Assembly (NCBI RefSeq): GCF_027498035.1
Contig: NZ_CP114978.1
Location: forward strand, 1,674,001-1,738,000
DNA length: 64,000 nucleotides
Reading direction: 5' to 3'
DNA from: Pseudoxanthomonas sp.
GTDB lineage: Bacteria > Pseudomonadota > Gammaproteobacteria > Xanthomonadales > Xanthomonadaceae
This document shows positions 11,799 through 20,823 of this stretch, piece after piece. Numbering within the stretch: the stretch's first letter is position 1; each line of letters begins with the position of its first letter. The notes beneath the pieces are model-generated. The model was not told where the DNA came from. It was given only the letters and a program-made list of their open reading frames with translations, and ran no database searches. Made by a program: the position numbers and the translations under genes.

Positions 11799-12413
11799 TC
11801 AATCAGCCAGCAGCGCGTCGATCAGGCTGCGGTGTTCGGCCAGCTGTTGTTCGCGGCGCAGGCGGCTGGCGGTGAAGATCGAGCACATCTCGTCCACGGC
11901 CTGGTCGAACACCTCGTTGACGATCACGTAATCGAACTCATCGAAGTGCGACATCTCCTCGCGCGCGGCAGACAGGCGCTGGGCGATGACGGCCTCGCTG
12001 TCCTGGCCACGCTTGCGCATGCGCTCTTCCAGCGCACCGCGCGAGGGCGGCAGGATGAAGACGCTGACCGCGTCCGGCACCTTCTCGCGCACCTGGCGCG
12101 CACCCTGCCAGTCGATCTCCAGCAGCACGTCCTGGCCAGCAGCCAGCTGCGGCTCGACGGACTGGCGGGCGCTGCCCTTCCAGTCGCCGTGGACACGGGC
12201 GTATTCGAAGAAATCGCCGGCGTCTATCATCGACTGGAACTGATCGGCACTGACGAAGTGATAGTGCTGGGCATGGCGCTCGCCCGGCCGTGCCGCGCGC
12301 GAGGTGAACGAGATCGACAGGCTGATGCGCGGGTCGCGCGCCAGCGTGGCATTGACGATGCTGCTCTTTCCGGCGCCCGAAGGGGCCGCGACGATATAGA
12401 GGGTGCCGCGCAT
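11799..12413 (-). CDS. gmk: Guanylate kinase
   Basis: 204 residues from the ATG at 12413 (MRGTLYIVAAPSGAGKSS); an ATG seven codons upstream (12434) is also possible but adds non-conserved residues. Catalyses GMP + ATP to GDP + ADP. P-loop APSGAGKSS, GMP-binding TSRAARPGE and YHFV, and the LEIDWQGARQV core are all present. Its place at the head of the rpoZ-spoT group links GTP supply with ppGpp metabolism. Confidence 0.96.
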   Translation of the reverse strand: MRGTLYIVAAPSGAGKSSIVNATLARDPRISLSISFTSRAARPGERHAQHYHFVSADQFQSMIDAGDFFEYARVHGDWKGSARQSVEPQLAAGQDVLLEIDWQGARQVREKVPDAVSVFILPPSRGALEERMRKRGQDSEAVIAQRLSAAREEMSHFDEFDYVIVNEVFDQAVDEMCSIFTASRLRREQQLAEHRSLIDALLAD

Positions 12414-12505
12414 GGCGTGTGGTGGCCTTGGCATCGCCGGGTCAGCGGCGGTTGCTTCAAAAGGCGGGCAAGTCTAGCAAAGCCGCGCCGGGCCGCCAGC
12501 CACGG

Positions 12506-13366
12506 TCATTCCAGGTTCTGGACCTGCTCGCGGATCTGGTCGATCAGGACCTTCAGCTCCACCGCGATATTGGTCGTGCGCACGTCCACCGACTTGGAGC
12601 CTAGGGTGTTGGCCTCGCGGTTGAACTCCTGCAGCAGGAAGTCCAGGCGCCGGCCCACCGCGGCATCCTGCTTCAGCACCCGGCGGATCTCCTTGATATG
12701 GCTGCCCAGGCGGTCCAGCTCCTCGTCCACGTCCAGCTTCTGCAGCGACAGCACCAACTCCTGTTCCAGGCGGCCCGGATCGGCCGGCTGGGCCAGATCG
12801 GCCAGGCGCGCTTCCAGCTTCTGGCGCTGGCCGGTGCGGATCAGCGGAATCAGCTCACGCGCCTCGGCCGCGTGCGCCTCGATGCCGTCCACGCGCTCGG
12901 CGATGGCTTCGGCCAGCTTGCTGCCTTCGCGCTCACGGGCGGCGACGAACTGGTCCAGCAGCGCATCCAGCAGTTCCAGCGCCGCGGCCTGCAGCATCTC
13001 CGGATCGATCCCACGGCTGCGCAGCACGCCCGGGTACTGCAGCAGTTCGGTCAGGCTGGTGCGCAGGCCCGGGAAGCGCGAGGTCAGGCCCAGGTTGAGC
13101 TGGGCCAGCTCGTCGACCATCGCCTGGTTCAGGTGCAGGCCGCCCTCGCCTTCGGCCGCGCGCAGGCGCAGCACCAGGTCCAGCTTGCCACGGCCGATGC
13201 GGGCCGAGACGCGCTCGCGCAGGGCCGGCTCCAGCGCGCGCAGTTCGTCGGGCAGGCGCAGGCCAAGCTCCAGGAAGCGGTGGTTGACCGCGCGGAGTTC
13301 GGCGCTCAGCGAGCCGCCTTCGATCTGGCGCTCGACGGTGGCATAGGCGGTCATGCTGCGGATCAC
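12506..13366 (-). CDS. yicC: YicC/YloC family endoribonuclease
   Basis: 286 residues. The start codon is GTG at 13366, chosen because it gives the highly conserved family N-terminus MIRSMTAYA; the ATG four codons in would remove it. The C-terminal DUF1732 part is visible as DEELDRLGSHIKEIRRVL, GRRLDFLLQEFNREANTLGS and a short conserved tail. YicC of E. coli is an endoribonuclease affecting small RNA stability. Divergent from rph across a 104-base gap. Confidence 0.93.
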   Translation of the reverse strand: MIRSMTAYATVERQIEGGSLSAELRAVNHRFLELGLRLPDELRALEPALRERVSARIGRGKLDLVLRLRAAEGEGGLHLNQAMVDELAQLNLGLTSRFPGLRTSLTELLQYPGVLRSRGIDPEMLQAAALELLDALLDQFVAAREREGSKLAEAIAERVDGIEAHAAEARELIPLIRTGQRQKLEARLADLAQPADPGRLEQELVLSLQKLDVDEELDRLGSHIKEIRRVLKQDAAVGRRLDFLLQEFNREANTLGSKSVDVRTTNIAVELKVLIDQIREQVQNLE

Positions 13367-13470
13367 GGCGGTCGGCTTCCAGGGGCAAAAGGGGCGTGGA
13401 TGGTACCCTAGCGTGCCTCGCGGCCCGGTCGATCACGCCGCCGCGACCCACTTCTTCAAAGCGATTTTTC

Positions 13471-14196
13471 ATGACCTTCTCCCGCCCCAGCGGTCGCGCT
13501 GCCGACCAGCTTCGTCCCGTGTCGATCCAGCGCGGCTTCACCAAGCACGCGGAGGGCTCGGTGCTGGTGTCCTTCGGCGACACCCGCGTGCTGTGCACCG
13601 CCAGCGTGGAGAACCGCGTGCCGGGCTTCCTGCGCGGCAAGGGCGAGGGCTGGGTGACCGCCGAATACGGCATGCTGCCGCGCTCCACCCACACCCGCAG
13701 CGACCGCGAGGCCGCGCGCGGCAAGCAGGGTGGGCGCACGCTGGAAATCCAGCGCCTGATCGGCCGCTCGCTGCGCGCCTGCGTGGACCGCGGCGCCCTG
13801 GGCGAACGCACCATCACCCTGGACTGCGACGTGCTGCAGGCCGATGGCGGCACCCGCACCGCGGCCATCACCGGCGCCTACGTGGCCCTGGCCGATGCCA
13901 TCAGCGGACTGAAGGCCCGCCGCGAGATCAAGCGCGACCCGATCTTCGGCGCGATCGCCGCGGTGTCGGTCGGCATCTACAAGGGCGTGCCGGTACTGGA
14001 CCTGGACTATGCCGAAGACAGCGACTGCGATACCGACATGAACGTGGTCATGAACGACGGCGGCGGCTTCATCGAGGTCCAGGGCACGGCCGAAGGCCAT
14101 GCGTTCCGCCGCGAGGAAATGGATGCCCTGCTGGGCCTGGCCCAGGCCGGCATCGACCAGCTGGTGCAGGCCCAGCGCGACGCGCTGGCAGGATGA
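13471..14196 (+). CDS. rph: Ribonuclease PH
   Basis: 241 residues from the ATG at 13471 (MTFSRPSGRAADQLRPV). A phosphorolytic 3'-5' exoribonuclease that trims tRNA 3' ends. Conserved parts include GSVLVSFGDTRVLCTASVE, GWVTAEYGMLPRSTHTR, GRTLEIQRLIGRSLRA, and DCDVLQADGGTRTA with the catalytic aspartates. The stop overlaps the next start (ATGA), so it is translationally coupled to the VOC gene and rdgB downstream. Confidence 0.97.
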   Translation: MTFSRPSGRAADQLRPVSIQRGFTKHAEGSVLVSFGDTRVLCTASVENRVPGFLRGKGEGWVTAEYGMLPRSTHTRSDREAARGKQGGRTLEIQRLIGRSLRACVDRGALGERTITLDCDVLQADGGTRTAAITGAYVALADAISGLKARREIKRDPIFGAIAAVSVGIYKGVPVLDLDYAEDSDCDTDMNVVMNDGGGFIEVQGTAEGHAFRREEMDALLGLAQAGIDQLVQAQRDALAG

Positions 14197-14582
14197 AACG
14201 CCGCATCGCCCTAACTACGTTGTTGGTGCACGACTACGACGAGGCGATCGCCTGGTATACCCGTGCGCTCGGTTTCACCCTGCTGGAAGACCGCGCAATG
14301 GGTGCCGGCAAGCGTTGGGTCGTGGTCGGCCCTGGCGACAGCAACGCGGCCGGACTGCTGCTGGCCCAGCCTGGCAACGACGCCCAGCGCGCGCGGGTCG
14401 GTGACCAGACCGGCGGGCGCGTCGATCATTTTCTGTACACCGACGATTTCCAGCGCGACCACACCGCCATGCGCGGGCAAGGCGTGGAATTCCTGGAGAC
14501 GCCACGTGACGAGGCCTATGGCACGGTCGCGGTATTCCGCGACCTGTACGGCAACAAGTGGGATCTACTGGAGCCCAAGTGA
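14193..14582 (+). CDS. VOC (glyoxalase/bleomycin resistance fold) protein
   Basis: 129 residues. It starts inside the rph stop (ATGA) and its own stop overlaps the rdgB start by one base (TGATG). It has the paired beta-alpha-beta-beta-beta fold signs of the VOC superfamily: VHDYDEAIAWYTRALGFTLL at the N-terminus and DLYGNKWDLLEPK at the end. The substrate cannot be told. Being locked between rph and rdgB suggests a housekeeping or metabolite-repair role (inference). Confidence 0.85.
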   Translation: MKRRIALTTLLVHDYDEAIAWYTRALGFTLLEDRAMGAGKRWVVVGPGDSNAAGLLLAQPGNDAQRARVGDQTGGRVDHFLYTDDFQRDHTAMRGQGVEFLETPRDEAYGTVAVFRDLYGNKWDLLEPK

Positions 14583-15187
14583 TGAAACGTCTTGTCCTGG
14601 CCAGCGGCAACGCCGGCAAGCTGGCCGAGTTCAACGCGATGCTTGCGCATCTTCCGTACGAAATCGTCCCGCAGAAATCGCTGGGCGTGGAAGACGTGCC
14701 AGAGACCGGCCTGACCTTCGTCGAGAATGCGCTGATCAAGGCGCGCCATGCTTCGGCCGTCACCGGCCTGCCGGCGCTGGCCGACGATTCGGGCCTGATC
14801 GTCGATGCCCTGGGCGGCGCGCCCGGCCTGTACAGCGCGCGCTATGCCGGCACGCCGACCAGCGACGCGGCCAACAACGCCAAGCTGCTCGAGGCGATGC
14901 AGGACGTGCCCGATGGCCAGCGTCGCGCGCGTTTTTACGCAGTGATCGTGCTGCTGCGCCACCCGGAAGATCCGCAGCCGCTGATCGCCGAAGGCGCGTG
15001 GGAGGGCGAGGTGATCCGCGAACTGCGCGGCAATGGCGGCTTCGGCTACAACCCGCTGTTCCTGGACCCGGACCATGGATTGACCGCGGCGGAAATGGAC
15101 GCCGCGCTGAAGAACAAGCTGAGCCATCGCGCCCGCGCGCTGGACGTGCTCAATCAACAGCTGACTGCGCTGTTCGCCAACATCTGA
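14582..15187 (+). CDS. rdgB: dITP/XTP pyrophosphatase (Ham1 family)
   Basis: 201 residues from the ATG at 14582 overlapping the VOC stop. Hydrolyses non-canonical purine NTPs (dITP, XTP) to monophosphates plus PPi, keeping them out of DNA. Family motifs: LASGNAGKLAEF, ETGLTFVENALIKARHA, ALADDSGL, APGLYSARYAG, GFGYNPLFL, and KNKLSHRARAL. Confidence 0.97.
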   Translation: MKRLVLASGNAGKLAEFNAMLAHLPYEIVPQKSLGVEDVPETGLTFVENALIKARHASAVTGLPALADDSGLIVDALGGAPGLYSARYAGTPTSDAANNAKLLEAMQDVPDGQRRARFYAVIVLLRHPEDPQPLIAEGAWEGEVIRELRGNGGFGYNPLFLDPDHGLTAAEMDAALKNKLSHRARALDVLNQQLTALFANI

Positions 15188-15211
15188 CCGGCTGGATCCG
15201 TTCGTCTCCCG

Positions 15212-16465
15212 ATGCCATCCATGGCGCAACCTCCAGGTCACACCAACCACCGGCCCGGCCATCCATGGCCGGTCGATCAGCCGCACGCGGAGCAGTGCTC
15301 CGCAAACGTGCAGCTGATCCCACCGCCCCTGTCGCTGTACGTGCACCTGCCCTGGTGCGTACGCAAATGCCCGTACTGCGATTTCAATTCGCATGAAGGC
15401 AAGGGCGCGCTGCCGTTCGACGACTACGTCGATGCGCTGATCCGCGATTTGGAACAGGACCTGCCACTGGTGTGGGGCCGCAGCGTGCACAGCGTGTTCT
15501 TCGGCGGCGGCACGCCGAGTCTGTTCCCCGCCGAGCAGATCGACCGCTTCCTGCAGGCCGCCAGCGCACGACTGCGGTTCGTGCCCGAGTGCGAGATCAC
15601 CCTGGAAACCAACCCCGGCACGGCCGAGCACGGGCGCTTCGATGCCTACCGCGCGGCGGGCGTGAACCGGTTGAGTTTCGGCATCCAGAGTTTCGATGAC
15701 GCCTGCCTGCGCCGGCTCGGCCGCATCCACGACAGCGCCCAGGCCGAAAGCGCGGTCAAGCTGGCCCAGGACGCCGGCTTCGACAACCTCAACCTGGACC
15801 TGATGTACGCCCTGCCCGGCCAGGACCCGGACATGGCCCTGGCCGACCTGGAACGCGCCTTCGCCTTGGCGCCGGCGCACATCTCGCATTACCAGCTCAC
15901 CCTGGAACCCAACACCGTGTTCTTCGCCCGCCCGCCCAAGGGCATCCCGGACGAAGACGGCGCCTGGGATATCCAGGAAGCCTGCCAGGCGCGACTGGCC
16001 GACGCCGGCTATGGCCATTACGAAGTCAGCGCCTACGCCAGGCCGGGCCGGCAGTGCGCGCACAACCTGGGCTACTGGCGCTATGGCGACTACCTGGGCA
16101 TCGGCGCCGGCGCGCACGGCAAGATCACCTCCGGCGGCGAACAGACGATCCTGCGCCGCTGGAAGATCAAGCACCCAACCAGTTACCTGGCCAGCGCCGG
16201 GACCCCTGCCAGCCTTGGTGGCGACGACCTGATCGCCCCGGAACGGCGGCCGTTCGAATACATGCTCAACCTGCTGCGCCTGCGCGAGGGGTTTGCCCTG
16301 CGCGATTTCCAGGTGCGCACCGGGCTGCCGGCCGCGCACATCGCCCCGGCCCTGGCGCAGGCCGTGGAGCGGGGCTGGCTGGATGTCAGCGGCACGCGCG
16401 TGACCCCCACCGCGCTTGGCCTACGTTTCGCCAATGACGTCATGGAGCTGTTCCTGGGCGAGTGA
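15212..16465 (+). CDS. hemW: HemW, radical SAM heme chaperone-like protein
   Basis: Up to 417 residues from the ATG at 15212; the first about 33 are poorly conserved, and a GTG at 15308 (VQLIPPPL) is a possible later start. The radical SAM cluster motif is CVRKCPYC (Cys49, 53, 56) followed by DFNSH; the fourth cysteine typical of true coproporphyrinogen dehydrogenase HemN is missing, which marks HemW. FFGGGTPSLF, ETNPGT, VNRLSFGIQSF and DLMYALPGQ follow. HemW inserts heme into respiratory enzymes in characterised relatives. It follows rdgB by 24 bases, a conserved pairing in proteobacteria. Confidence 0.94.
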   Translation: MPSMAQPPGHTNHRPGHPWPVDQPHAEQCSANVQLIPPPLSLYVHLPWCVRKCPYCDFNSHEGKGALPFDDYVDALIRDLEQDLPLVWGRSVHSVFFGGGTPSLFPAEQIDRFLQAASARLRFVPECEITLETNPGTAEHGRFDAYRAAGVNRLSFGIQSFDDACLRRLGRIHDSAQAESAVKLAQDAGFDNLNLDLMYALPGQDPDMALADLERAFALAPAHISHYQLTLEPNTVFFARPPKGIPDEDGAWDIQEACQARLADAGYGHYEVSAYARPGRQCAHNLGYWRYGDYLGIGAGAHGKITSGGEQTILRRWKIKHPTSYLASAGTPASLGGDDLIAPERRPFEYMLNLLRLREGFALRDFQVRTGLPAAHIAPALAQAVERGWLDVSGTRVTPTALGLRFANDVMELFLGE

Positions 16466-16554
16466 AAGCACCGCGATGCAGCGGCCCCGAGCCACCGGGA
16501 CTGCCCAGGTGTGTTAAAAATCCGTGGCAGAGCGCAAAGCCAAAATGGAACCCA

Positions 16555-18900
16555 ATGGCTGCTTCAGGGGCTGCTTCACCCATTCATCCCACCACGGACA
16601 CGCTGGCCGCGTCCGCGCTGCCGCAGCGCGTCCGTCGCATCCTGGATGTGCTGCTGACCCAGCTGCAGCCGCATCTGGTCACGCGTCTGGAGGCCACGGT
16701 CCACGCACTGGAGCAGGAGCTGTTCACCCAGGCCGAACGCGCCCGCAGCAATGAGCTGCAGGGCACGCACCTGGCCAACCTGCAGCACCTGCGCAGGCAC
16801 CGCTCGCGCCTGCTGCCACGCATGGCTGCCGTGCTGGAAAGCGAACTGGCCAACCTGCGCACGCCGCGCGAGGCACGGGAAGAACCCGTCGATATCCCTT
16901 CGATGCTGACCCTGGTGGCCGACGACGACGTCGACCAGGAGATCGTCCTGCAGGAAATCGCGCGCCGGCACGAAAACCGCAACCACGAAGCCCTGCACCT
17001 GCTGTCGCAGCGGATGGGAGTGCTGGCCGGCAGCCCGGCGCTGGAAGAAACCCAGCAGCCGCTGTCGCCGCAGTCACTGTGCCGTGCCCTGCGCGCAGCC
17101 GCCGTCGAACTGGACGTGGACCTGCCGACCCAGCTGCAGCTGTACCGCGTGTTCGAACAGCAGGGCATGGCCAGCTACGGCGCGCTGCTGGAGGAACTCA
17201 ACGCCTTGCTCGGCCAGCAGGGCGTGTTGCCCGGACTGGTGTTCGCCCCGCAACGCGCACGCACGCCGTCCGGCCGCATTCCGGTCACCCGTGACAGCCA
17301 GTCACCGGAAGCGGCCGCCAGCAAAGCACCGACGGCCGCAGCCGCGGCACACTCCCAGTCGCAGGAGTCCGCGCCCAGCTGGACCCGCCCGCCCGCCTCC
17401 AGCCGCCCGCAGGAAGCGGTGTCGAGCTTCGCCTCGCTGCAGCGCCTGCTGTCGGCCAGGCATGCGCGTGTCCCCACCCCTCCGTACAGCGGGGGCGCCC
17501 CCGCTGGCGCGGACCCCGTGGGCATTCGCGGCGCGATGGGCGGCACCGATCAGGCCCGGCGCAGTGGCGCCGGCCCGGGCACCGGTCACGCGGGCGACGC
17601 GGGAGGTGGCAATACGCTCTCCACCGGCAAACTGCTCAACACCTTGCAGACACTGCAATTGCAGGTCTCGCAGGGCCAGGTACCGCAAGCGCCGATGTCA
17701 CTGGATGAAGTGCGCGAACGCACCCTGGCCGGCCTGCGCCGCGCCCACGGGCCCGATGCACAGCTGGCGCGCGAAGACGCCGACACCTTCGAACTACTGG
17801 ACCTGCTCTACCACGAGATCGGCCGCGAGGTGCGCAAGGGCCCGGCGTCGGACCTGCTGGGCCAGCTGCAGGTGCCGGTGGTGCAGGCCGCGCTGAACGA
17901 CCGGGAGTTCTTCCTGCGCCCGCAGCACCCGGCGCGCGAACTGCTCAACGCGGTGGCCGAATCCGGCGCCAGCTGGCTGGGCGAAGACGAGATCGACCCG
18001 GCCCTGCTGCAGAAGCTGCGCACGGCCGTGACCAATGTGCTGACCGAGTACACCGGCGACGAAGCCGTGTTCGAACGGGCCCACCGCGAAGTGCAGGACC
18101 ATTTCCAGGTCGCCGCGCGCAAGGCCGAAGTGGCCGAACGCCGGCATGTGGAAGCCGCGCGCGGCCGCGACCGGCTGGAGATGGCCAAGCGCGCCGCCGC
18201 CCAGCTGATCGACACCAGCCTGGGCGGACGCCAGCCAGCGCCCTTCGTGCAGGCGCTGCTGACCCAGGCCTGGGCCGACGTGCTGACCCTGACCCGCCTG
18301 CGCAACGGCGAGGAATCGGCCGAATGGCAGGAAGCAGCCGGCATCACCAGCCAGATCGCCGAGGCCATCGGTTCGGCCGATGCAGCCCCGGAACCGGCAC
18401 TGGCCCCACGCATCGAACGTGCGCTGGTGCAGGTCGGTTACCACGGCGACGAGGCGGCAGTGATCGCCCAGCGCCTGTCCGGTTCGCAGGCCGAACCACC
18501 CGGGGGCACCGACCTGGCCGCACGCGTGCAGGCGCGTGCGAAAAGCGCCGCGGCCGATGCCGACGCGCCCAAGGTGGACCTGCCGACGCGCAGCAGCGCC
18601 GAGCAGGCCAGCTACGACATCCTTCGCAAGCAACCGTTCGGCACCTGGTTCGAGTTCACCCACAACCAGCAGGGCGACGTACGCCGGCTGCGGCTGTCCT
18701 GGTTCAACCCGACCAGCGACCATGCGCTGTTCGTGAACCAGCGTGGCCAGAAGGTCGGCGACTACACCCTGGACAGCATCGCCCGGCTGATGGCGCGCGG
18801 GCAGGCACGTGTGCTGACCGAAGACCGCGGCCGCCTGATCGACCGTGCCTGGCAGGCCACCATCGGCAAGTTGCGCGAGATGGCCGGAGTCGCCGCATGA
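16555..18900 (+). CDS. DUF1631 family protein
   Basis: 781 residues from the ATG at 16555; a GTG at 16462 overlapping the hemW stop would add 31 unconserved residues. The protein is large and mostly helical, with conserved N-terminal (LDVLLTQLQPHLVTRLEA) and C-terminal (EQASYDILRKQPFGTWFEF, LRLSWFNPTSDHALFVNQRG, DSIARLMARGQARV) blocks separated by a low-complexity Ala/Pro/Ser/Gly linker at about residues 245-360. The biochemical role is unknown. It overlaps the PilZ gene by ATGA; the pairing suggests c-di-GMP-linked control (inference). Confidence 0.85.
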   Translation: MAASGAASPIHPTTDTLAASALPQRVRRILDVLLTQLQPHLVTRLEATVHALEQELFTQAERARSNELQGTHLANLQHLRRHRSRLLPRMAAVLESELANLRTPREAREEPVDIPSMLTLVADDDVDQEIVLQEIARRHENRNHEALHLLSQRMGVLAGSPALEETQQPLSPQSLCRALRAAAVELDVDLPTQLQLYRVFEQQGMASYGALLEELNALLGQQGVLPGLVFAPQRARTPSGRIPVTRDSQSPEAAASKAPTAAAAAHSQSQESAPSWTRPPASSRPQEAVSSFASLQRLLSARHARVPTPPYSGGAPAGADPVGIRGAMGGTDQARRSGAGPGTGHAGDAGGGNTLSTGKLLNTLQTLQLQVSQGQVPQAPMSLDEVRERTLAGLRRAHGPDAQLAREDADTFELLDLLYHEIGREVRKGPASDLLGQLQVPVVQAALNDREFFLRPQHPARELLNAVAESGASWLGEDEIDPALLQKLRTAVTNVLTEYTGDEAVFERAHREVQDHFQVAARKAEVAERRHVEAARGRDRLEMAKRAAAQLIDTSLGGRQPAPFVQALLTQAWADVLTLTRLRNGEESAEWQEAAGITSQIAEAIGSADAAPEPALAPRIERALVQVGYHGDEAAVIAQRLSGSQAEPPGGTDLAARVQARAKSAAADADAPKVDLPTRSSAEQASYDILRKQPFGTWFEFTHNQQGDVRRLRLSWFNPTSDHALFVNQRGQKVGDYTLDSIARLMARGQARVLTEDRGRLIDRAWQATIGKLREMAGVAA

Positions 18901-19235
18901 GCATCACCGAAGCCCGCCGCGCCCAGCGACGCAACCCCAATGGCGCCATCATGGTCAGCGACGTGATGACCAGCCAGGTGATCGGCCGGATCGGCAACAT
19001 CTCCGAGGCTGGCATGTTGCTGGTCGCCAGCGAACCGCTGCGCGAGGACGCGCTATACCAGCTGCAGTTCACCCTGCCCGGCAGCACGCCCGCGCGCGAA
19101 ACCACGATCGATGCCGGCGCGCACCTGCTGTGGACCGGCGCGGCGCATACGCCGGGCCAATCGCTGTGCGGCCTGCGTTTCCTGACGCTCTCGCCCGCGC
19201 ACCTGGCCGCCCTGCGCGACTGGGTGGGGCGTTAA
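18897..19235 (+). CDS. PilZ-domain protein, putative c-di-GMP receptor
   Basis: 112 residues, starting in the DUF1631 stop (ATGA). It has an arginine-rich N-terminus (RRAQRR) and NISEAGM, which match the RxxxR and [D/N]xSxxG c-di-GMP-binding motifs of PilZ domains. Single-domain; probably an adaptor that acts with its DUF1631 partner. The upstream coupling and the PAS-GGDEF-EAL protein at 23001-25250 fit a c-di-GMP role, but the target is not visible. Confidence 0.88.
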   Translation: MSITEARRAQRRNPNGAIMVSDVMTSQVIGRIGNISEAGMLLVASEPLREDALYQLQFTLPGSTPARETTIDAGAHLLWTGAAHTPGQSLCGLRFLTLSPAHLAALRDWVGR

Positions 19236-19304
19236 GCCAGCACCCAGCGTCGGCGGGGCGATTCCGGCAAAATTGCGGGCTCATCCGTGCCCCGAGCTTT
19301 CGCC

Positions 19305-20648
19305 ATGACGCTGCAACCCGATCCCGCACCGCTTTACGCCGATCACCTGGCCACCCTGACCCGGCGCGCGGATCAAGCCCTGGCTCGTGGCGGGTTGGAT
19401 CACCTGGTCATCCCCAGTGGCCGCCTGCATTACCAGGCGTCCGATGACCTGGGCTATCCGTTCTACGTCAACCCGCAGTTCAAGGCCTGGCTGCCGCTGA
19501 CCCGGGTGCCGGACAGCTGGATCGTGTACACGCCCGGCAAGCGCCCGCAGCTGATCTTCCTGCAGCCGCGCGACTACTGGCACGTGGTGCCGGGCACGCC
19601 AGAAGGCTGGTGGGTGGAGCATTTCGATATCCACATCATCCGCACCCCGGACGAAGCCATCGCGCTGCTGCCCAAGCCGGCCAACCGCTGCGCCATCCTG
19701 GGCGAGCCGCTCAGCACGCTGGGCGAATACGCACCCAACAACCCGGAGGCCGTGGTCGATTACCTGGCCTGGCATCGTTCGTACAAGACCGCGTACGAAA
19801 TCGCACTGATGCGCCAGGCACAGGCCCTGGCCGTGCGCGGCCATCGCGCCGCCGAAGCCGCATTCCGCAACGGCGCCAGCGAATTCCAGATCCACATGAC
19901 CTATTGCGCCGCCGTCGGCCAGGACGCGAGCGAACTGCCGTACGGCAACATCATCGGCCTCAACGAACACGCTGCGGTGCTGCACTACACCGAACTGGGC
20001 CGCAGCGCGCCGGCGGTGTCGCGCAGCTTCCTGATCGATGCCGGCGCCAGTGCCGCCGGATACGCCAGCGACATCACCCGCACCTATGCGGCCGATACGG
20101 GCAGCGAGTTCCAGGCGATGATCGACGCAGTCGATGCCGCGCAGATCAGGATGTGCGAAGCGGTGGGCCCGGGCGTGGACTACAAGCAGCTGCACATCGA
20201 CGCGCACCTGTCGCTGATGGGCATCCTGAAGGACTTCGGCGTGATCACCGTCTCGCCCGAGGCCGCGCTGGTCAGCGGCGTGTCGGCAGCATTCTTCCCA
20301 CATGGCCTGGGCCATCCGCTCGGCCTGCAGGTGCACGACGTGGCCGGCTTTGCCGAGTCCGACCGCGGCGGTCGCATCCCGCGCCCGGCCGGCCATCCCT
20401 ACCTGCGCATGACCCGCCTGCTGGAGCCGGGCATGGTGGTGACCATCGAACCGGGCCTGTACTTCATCGACATGCTGCTGGACGACGCCAAGGCTGCCGG
20501 CCATACCGATGCGATCAACTGGGATCGCGTGGCGCACTTCAAGCCCTTCGGTGGCATCCGCATCGAGGACAACGTGCTGTGCACTGACAGCGGTGCCGAT
20601 AACCTCACACGACCGGCGTTCGCGGCCGCGCCATCGCATTCGCGCTGA
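19305..20648 (+). CDS. pepQ: Xaa-Pro dipeptidase (M24B)
   Basis: 447 residues from the ATG at 19305 (MTLQPDPAPLYADHLATL). Cleaves dipeptides with C-terminal proline using two metal ions. Metal ligands are seen in LIDAGASAAGYASDITRTY (two Asp), HGLGHPLGLQVHD (His), TIEPGLYF (Glu) and RIEDNV (Glu). Length and N-terminal domain match the PepQ branch. Convergent with the related pepP gene, with a REP element between. Confidence 0.95.
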   Translation: MTLQPDPAPLYADHLATLTRRADQALARGGLDHLVIPSGRLHYQASDDLGYPFYVNPQFKAWLPLTRVPDSWIVYTPGKRPQLIFLQPRDYWHVVPGTPEGWWVEHFDIHIIRTPDEAIALLPKPANRCAILGEPLSTLGEYAPNNPEAVVDYLAWHRSYKTAYEIALMRQAQALAVRGHRAAEAAFRNGASEFQIHMTYCAAVGQDASELPYGNIIGLNEHAAVLHYTELGRSAPAVSRSFLIDAGASAAGYASDITRTYAADTGSEFQAMIDAVDAAQIRMCEAVGPGVDYKQLHIDAHLSLMGILKDFGVITVSPEAALVSGVSAAFFPHGLGHPLGLQVHDVAGFAESDRGGRIPRPAGHPYLRMTRLLEPGMVVTIEPGLYFIDMLLDDAKAAGHTDAINWDRVAHFKPFGGIRIEDNVLCTDSGADNLTRPAFAAAPSHSR

Positions 20649-20772
20649 CGTCCCTCCAGACGCACTGCGCGTCCGTAGCCAGGATAAGCGAAGCGCATCC
20701 GGGATGACTGCGGATGCCGTGTCCCCGGGTGCGGCCTATGGCATGACCCGGGCGACGTAACCAAGCGCCCCT

Positions 20773-20823
20773 GCAAGAGCGGCCCATGGCCGCGATGGGG
20801 CTCACCGGTAGGGCCGCTCCTAC
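20773..20823 (-). repeat. GTAG-headed REP palindrome at pepP stop
   Basis: On the minus strand: GTAGGAGCGGCCC, a short spacer, then GCGGCCATGGGCCGCTC with a degenerate GTAG (tTGC) at the far end. It is the same family as the element at 36063-36131. The TAG of the head (20820-20822) is the stop codon of pepP. The GTAG tetranucleotide followed by a hairpin is the hallmark of Stenotrophomonas/Xanthomonadaceae REPs mobilised by RAYT transposases; no RAYT gene is in this window. Confidence 0.85.

Noticed and set aside
11532..13346. 604-codon plus-strand open frame opposite gmk and yicC
   Set aside because: Low-complexity Ser/Arg-rich translation, mirror of real genes with clear motifs.
14516..16339. 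607-codon minus-strand open frame opposite rdgB and hemW
   Set aside because: Ala/Gly/Gln-rich shadow without domains; the plus-strand genes are unmistakable.
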